DNA of 6,485 bases from Halanaerobiaceae bacterium. Lineage in GTDB: Bacteria > Bacillota > Halanaerobiia > Halanaerobiales > Halarsenatibacteraceae. Shown here piece by piece: positions 5,278-6,485 of this stretch (position 1 is its first letter; each line of letters opens with the position of its first letter). Where the stretch lies: positions 1-6,485 of the forward strand of contig PWHA01000080.1 in NCBI GenBank assembly GCA_003554685.1, read 5' to 3'. A program made the position numbers and the translations under genes. The notes under the pieces are model-generated. The model saw only the letters and a list, made by a program, of their open reading frames with translations, was not told where the DNA came from and searched no databases.

Positions 5278-6485
5278 TGGAAAGATTGAAAAACAGGTTA
5301 AGGCAGGTCAAGCAGTACCCCTCTGTTATCATCGGGGGGACGCTGATTGCAATCCTGATTATCACAGCAATTGTTGCGGTAATTGTTATACCCTATGAAG
5401 AAGCAATAATGCTCTGGCGTGGTGGAGCTATCTGGGCTGAAAGTCCCCGTAATGCCCGGCCCACCTATGTAGACTGGTTCACCAGGGATGACCTTCCCCG
5501 GACAGATAAAATTGACGCCCGGGATTATCCTGAAGCTAAAACGATAGAATCCATGAACGGTGTAAAGGAGTTTGAGTTCGTTCTACTCTATGATTATCAG
5601 TATGATGGCTTTCCCCGGGAGTTCAATCTTTTCTTTGAATCTGAATATGAGGAGACCAGACCTCATGTTTCTGTCATGATTAGAACTCCTGACGGTCGGG
5701 AATTCAATACAGATGACTTTTCTATTCAGAGAGAATCGATAAGAAGGCTAGGTCAGCTGGCCGAACTCAGGCGGCAGGCTGATGGTATGGCCCCCCGGAT
5801 TGGTATCTTCAGAGATCCCGATTATGAAGAAAATGTACCCTTAAAGGGAGAATATGAAATAATCGTCAGCGGCTTTCTTTTTGAAGAGGATGCCGATATA
5901 AATGTAAGGGCGGTATCCTACGGTCAGGTCCATGGATTCGGTGGCACCGATCACCGCCGTCGAGATCTGGGTGTTGCCCTGCTCTGGGGCACACCGGTAG
6001 CGCTGATGTTCGGTGTGCTGGCAGCCGTAGGGGCAAATATTTCCACCTTTATTATTTCAGCTGTAGGTGTCTGGTACCGGGGTTTTGTGGATGCAGCAAT
6101 TCAGAGGGTGGCCGAGGTAAATATGATCATCCCCACCCTGCCTCTTTTAATTTTAGTGGGAATGTTTTACTCCCGCAGCCTCTGGGTCATGCTGGGAGTG
6201 ATTATAGTTAAAGGGGTTTTCAGCCCGGCTATCAAAACCTATCGAGCCATGTTTTTGCAGGTTCGGGAGGCACCCTTCATAGAAGCGGCTGAGTCCTATG
6301 GCACCAGCAATAAAAGAATTATCTTCTTTTATATGCTGCCCAAAATTATCCCGACCCTGATTCCTCAGTTTGTTACAGTGATACCGACCTATGTATTTCT
6401 GGAGGCTTCACTGGCAGTGCTGGGGCTGGGTGACCCTGTCCTGCCTACCTGGGGTAAATTGTTAAACGATGCTCTGGGAGAAGGT
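5274..6485 (+). CDS. DppC/OppC-family ABC transporter permease with large extracytoplasmic insert (3' end outside window)
   Basis: Second channel subunit; 404 residues are visible with no stop before the window end. TM1 is about 16-39. Residues about 41-219 form a soluble region predicted to face the periplasm, with alternating beta-like stretches (such as the ones around RPHVSVMI and GEYEIIVSGF). This is followed by HGFGGTDHRRRDL (220-232), the family's HpxGTDxxGRDxl motif, and then the transmembrane core starting near 234. The coupling loop carries EAAESYG (337-343), matching EAARxxG, and EASLAVLGLG (377-386) matches EAsLSFLGLG. Only a last segment of about 50 residues should be missing. 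Ordinary DppC is near 300 residues with a short TM1-TM2 loop, so this protein is well over 100 residues longer. The four-base overlap with the DppB-like gene indicates a coupled pair. Confidence 0.94.
   Translation, partial: MMERLKNRLRQVKQYPSVIIGGTLIAILIITAIVAVIVIPYEEAIMLWRGGAIWAESPRNARPTYVDWFTRDDLPRTDKIDARDYPEAKTIESMNGVKEFEFVLLYDYQYDGFPREFNLFFESEYEETRPHVSVMIRTPDGREFNTDDFSIQRESIRRLGQLAELRRQADGMAPRIGIFRDPDYEENVPLKGEYEIIVSGFLFEEDADINVRAVSYGQVHGFGGTDHRRRDLGVALLWGTPVALMFGVLAAVGANISTFIISAVGVWYRGFVDAAIQRVAEVNMIIPTLPLLILVGMFYSRSLWVMLGVIIVKGVFSPAIKTYRAMFLQVREAPFIEAAESYGTSNKRIIFFYMLPKIIPTLIPQFVTVIPTYVFLEASLAVLGLGDPVLPTWGKLLNDALGEG

Noticed and set aside
5174..5398. 74-codon plus-strand frame overlapping the end of the DppB-like gene and the start of the DppC-like gene
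   Set aside because: It is out of frame with two clearly conserved permease genes and has no ribosome site of its own.
1..6485. CRISPR array, tRNA or rRNA genes, insertion sequence or prophage elements
   Set aside because: No regularly spaced direct repeats, tRNA cloverleaf or CCA end, transposase frames or terminal inverted repeats were seen.

Overview
The window is one arm of an oligopeptide/nickel/oligosaccharide-type (Opp/Dpp family) ABC importer locus, all on the plus strand. Protein composition is strikingly acidic (many Asp/Glu, few Lys), Shine-Dalgarno sites are strong, a TTG start is used, and the solute-binding protein (SBP) has an ordinary signal peptide without a lipoprotein cysteine. 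Together these suggest a salt-in, diderm Firmicute such as a member of the Halanaerobiales. That assignment is inference from composition and family resemblance, not a database match.

Layout: (1) positions 1-996 hold the 3' part of a family 5 solute-binding protein gene, followed by a strong intrinsic terminator (1045-1081). (2) Positions 1082-1520 form an AT-rich gap with possible promoter elements and then a G-rich leader able to form several competing hairpins just upstream of the next gene. (3) Positions 1521-3983 encode a complete 820-residue paralogous solute-binding protein. (4) After a 136-base gap holding a perfect 12-bp hairpin come a DppB-like permease (4120-5277) and, overlapping it by four bases, a DppC-like permease (5274 to beyond the window end). 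The ATPase genes expected for such an importer are not in the window.

The most notable observation is that both binding proteins appear to be circular permutations of the usual family 5 fold. In the complete one, the segment that normally forms the C-terminal half (the LDxI...GxxDv and VRxAxNxxIDR motifs) comes directly after the signal peptide. The segment that normally begins the mature protein (GGxxxVGLP ... WHDG ... TGPY ... RNxDY) follows from about residue 372, and an Ig-like beta domain closes the chain. The DppC-like permease also carries about 180 residues of soluble sequence between TM1 and the conserved GTDxxxRDL motif, where ordinary DppC has only a short loop. Both permeases and binding proteins thus depart from the textbook family in ways that may be coupled: an unusual receptor docking on an unusual permease ectodomain.

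Likely working model (inference): the permuted SBP captures an unknown solute in the periplasm and delivers it to the DppB/DppC-like channel, powered by ATPases encoded downstream. The terminator separates the first SBP gene from the second SBP-permease transcription unit, and the hairpin after the second SBP gene may let binding protein be made in excess over permease.
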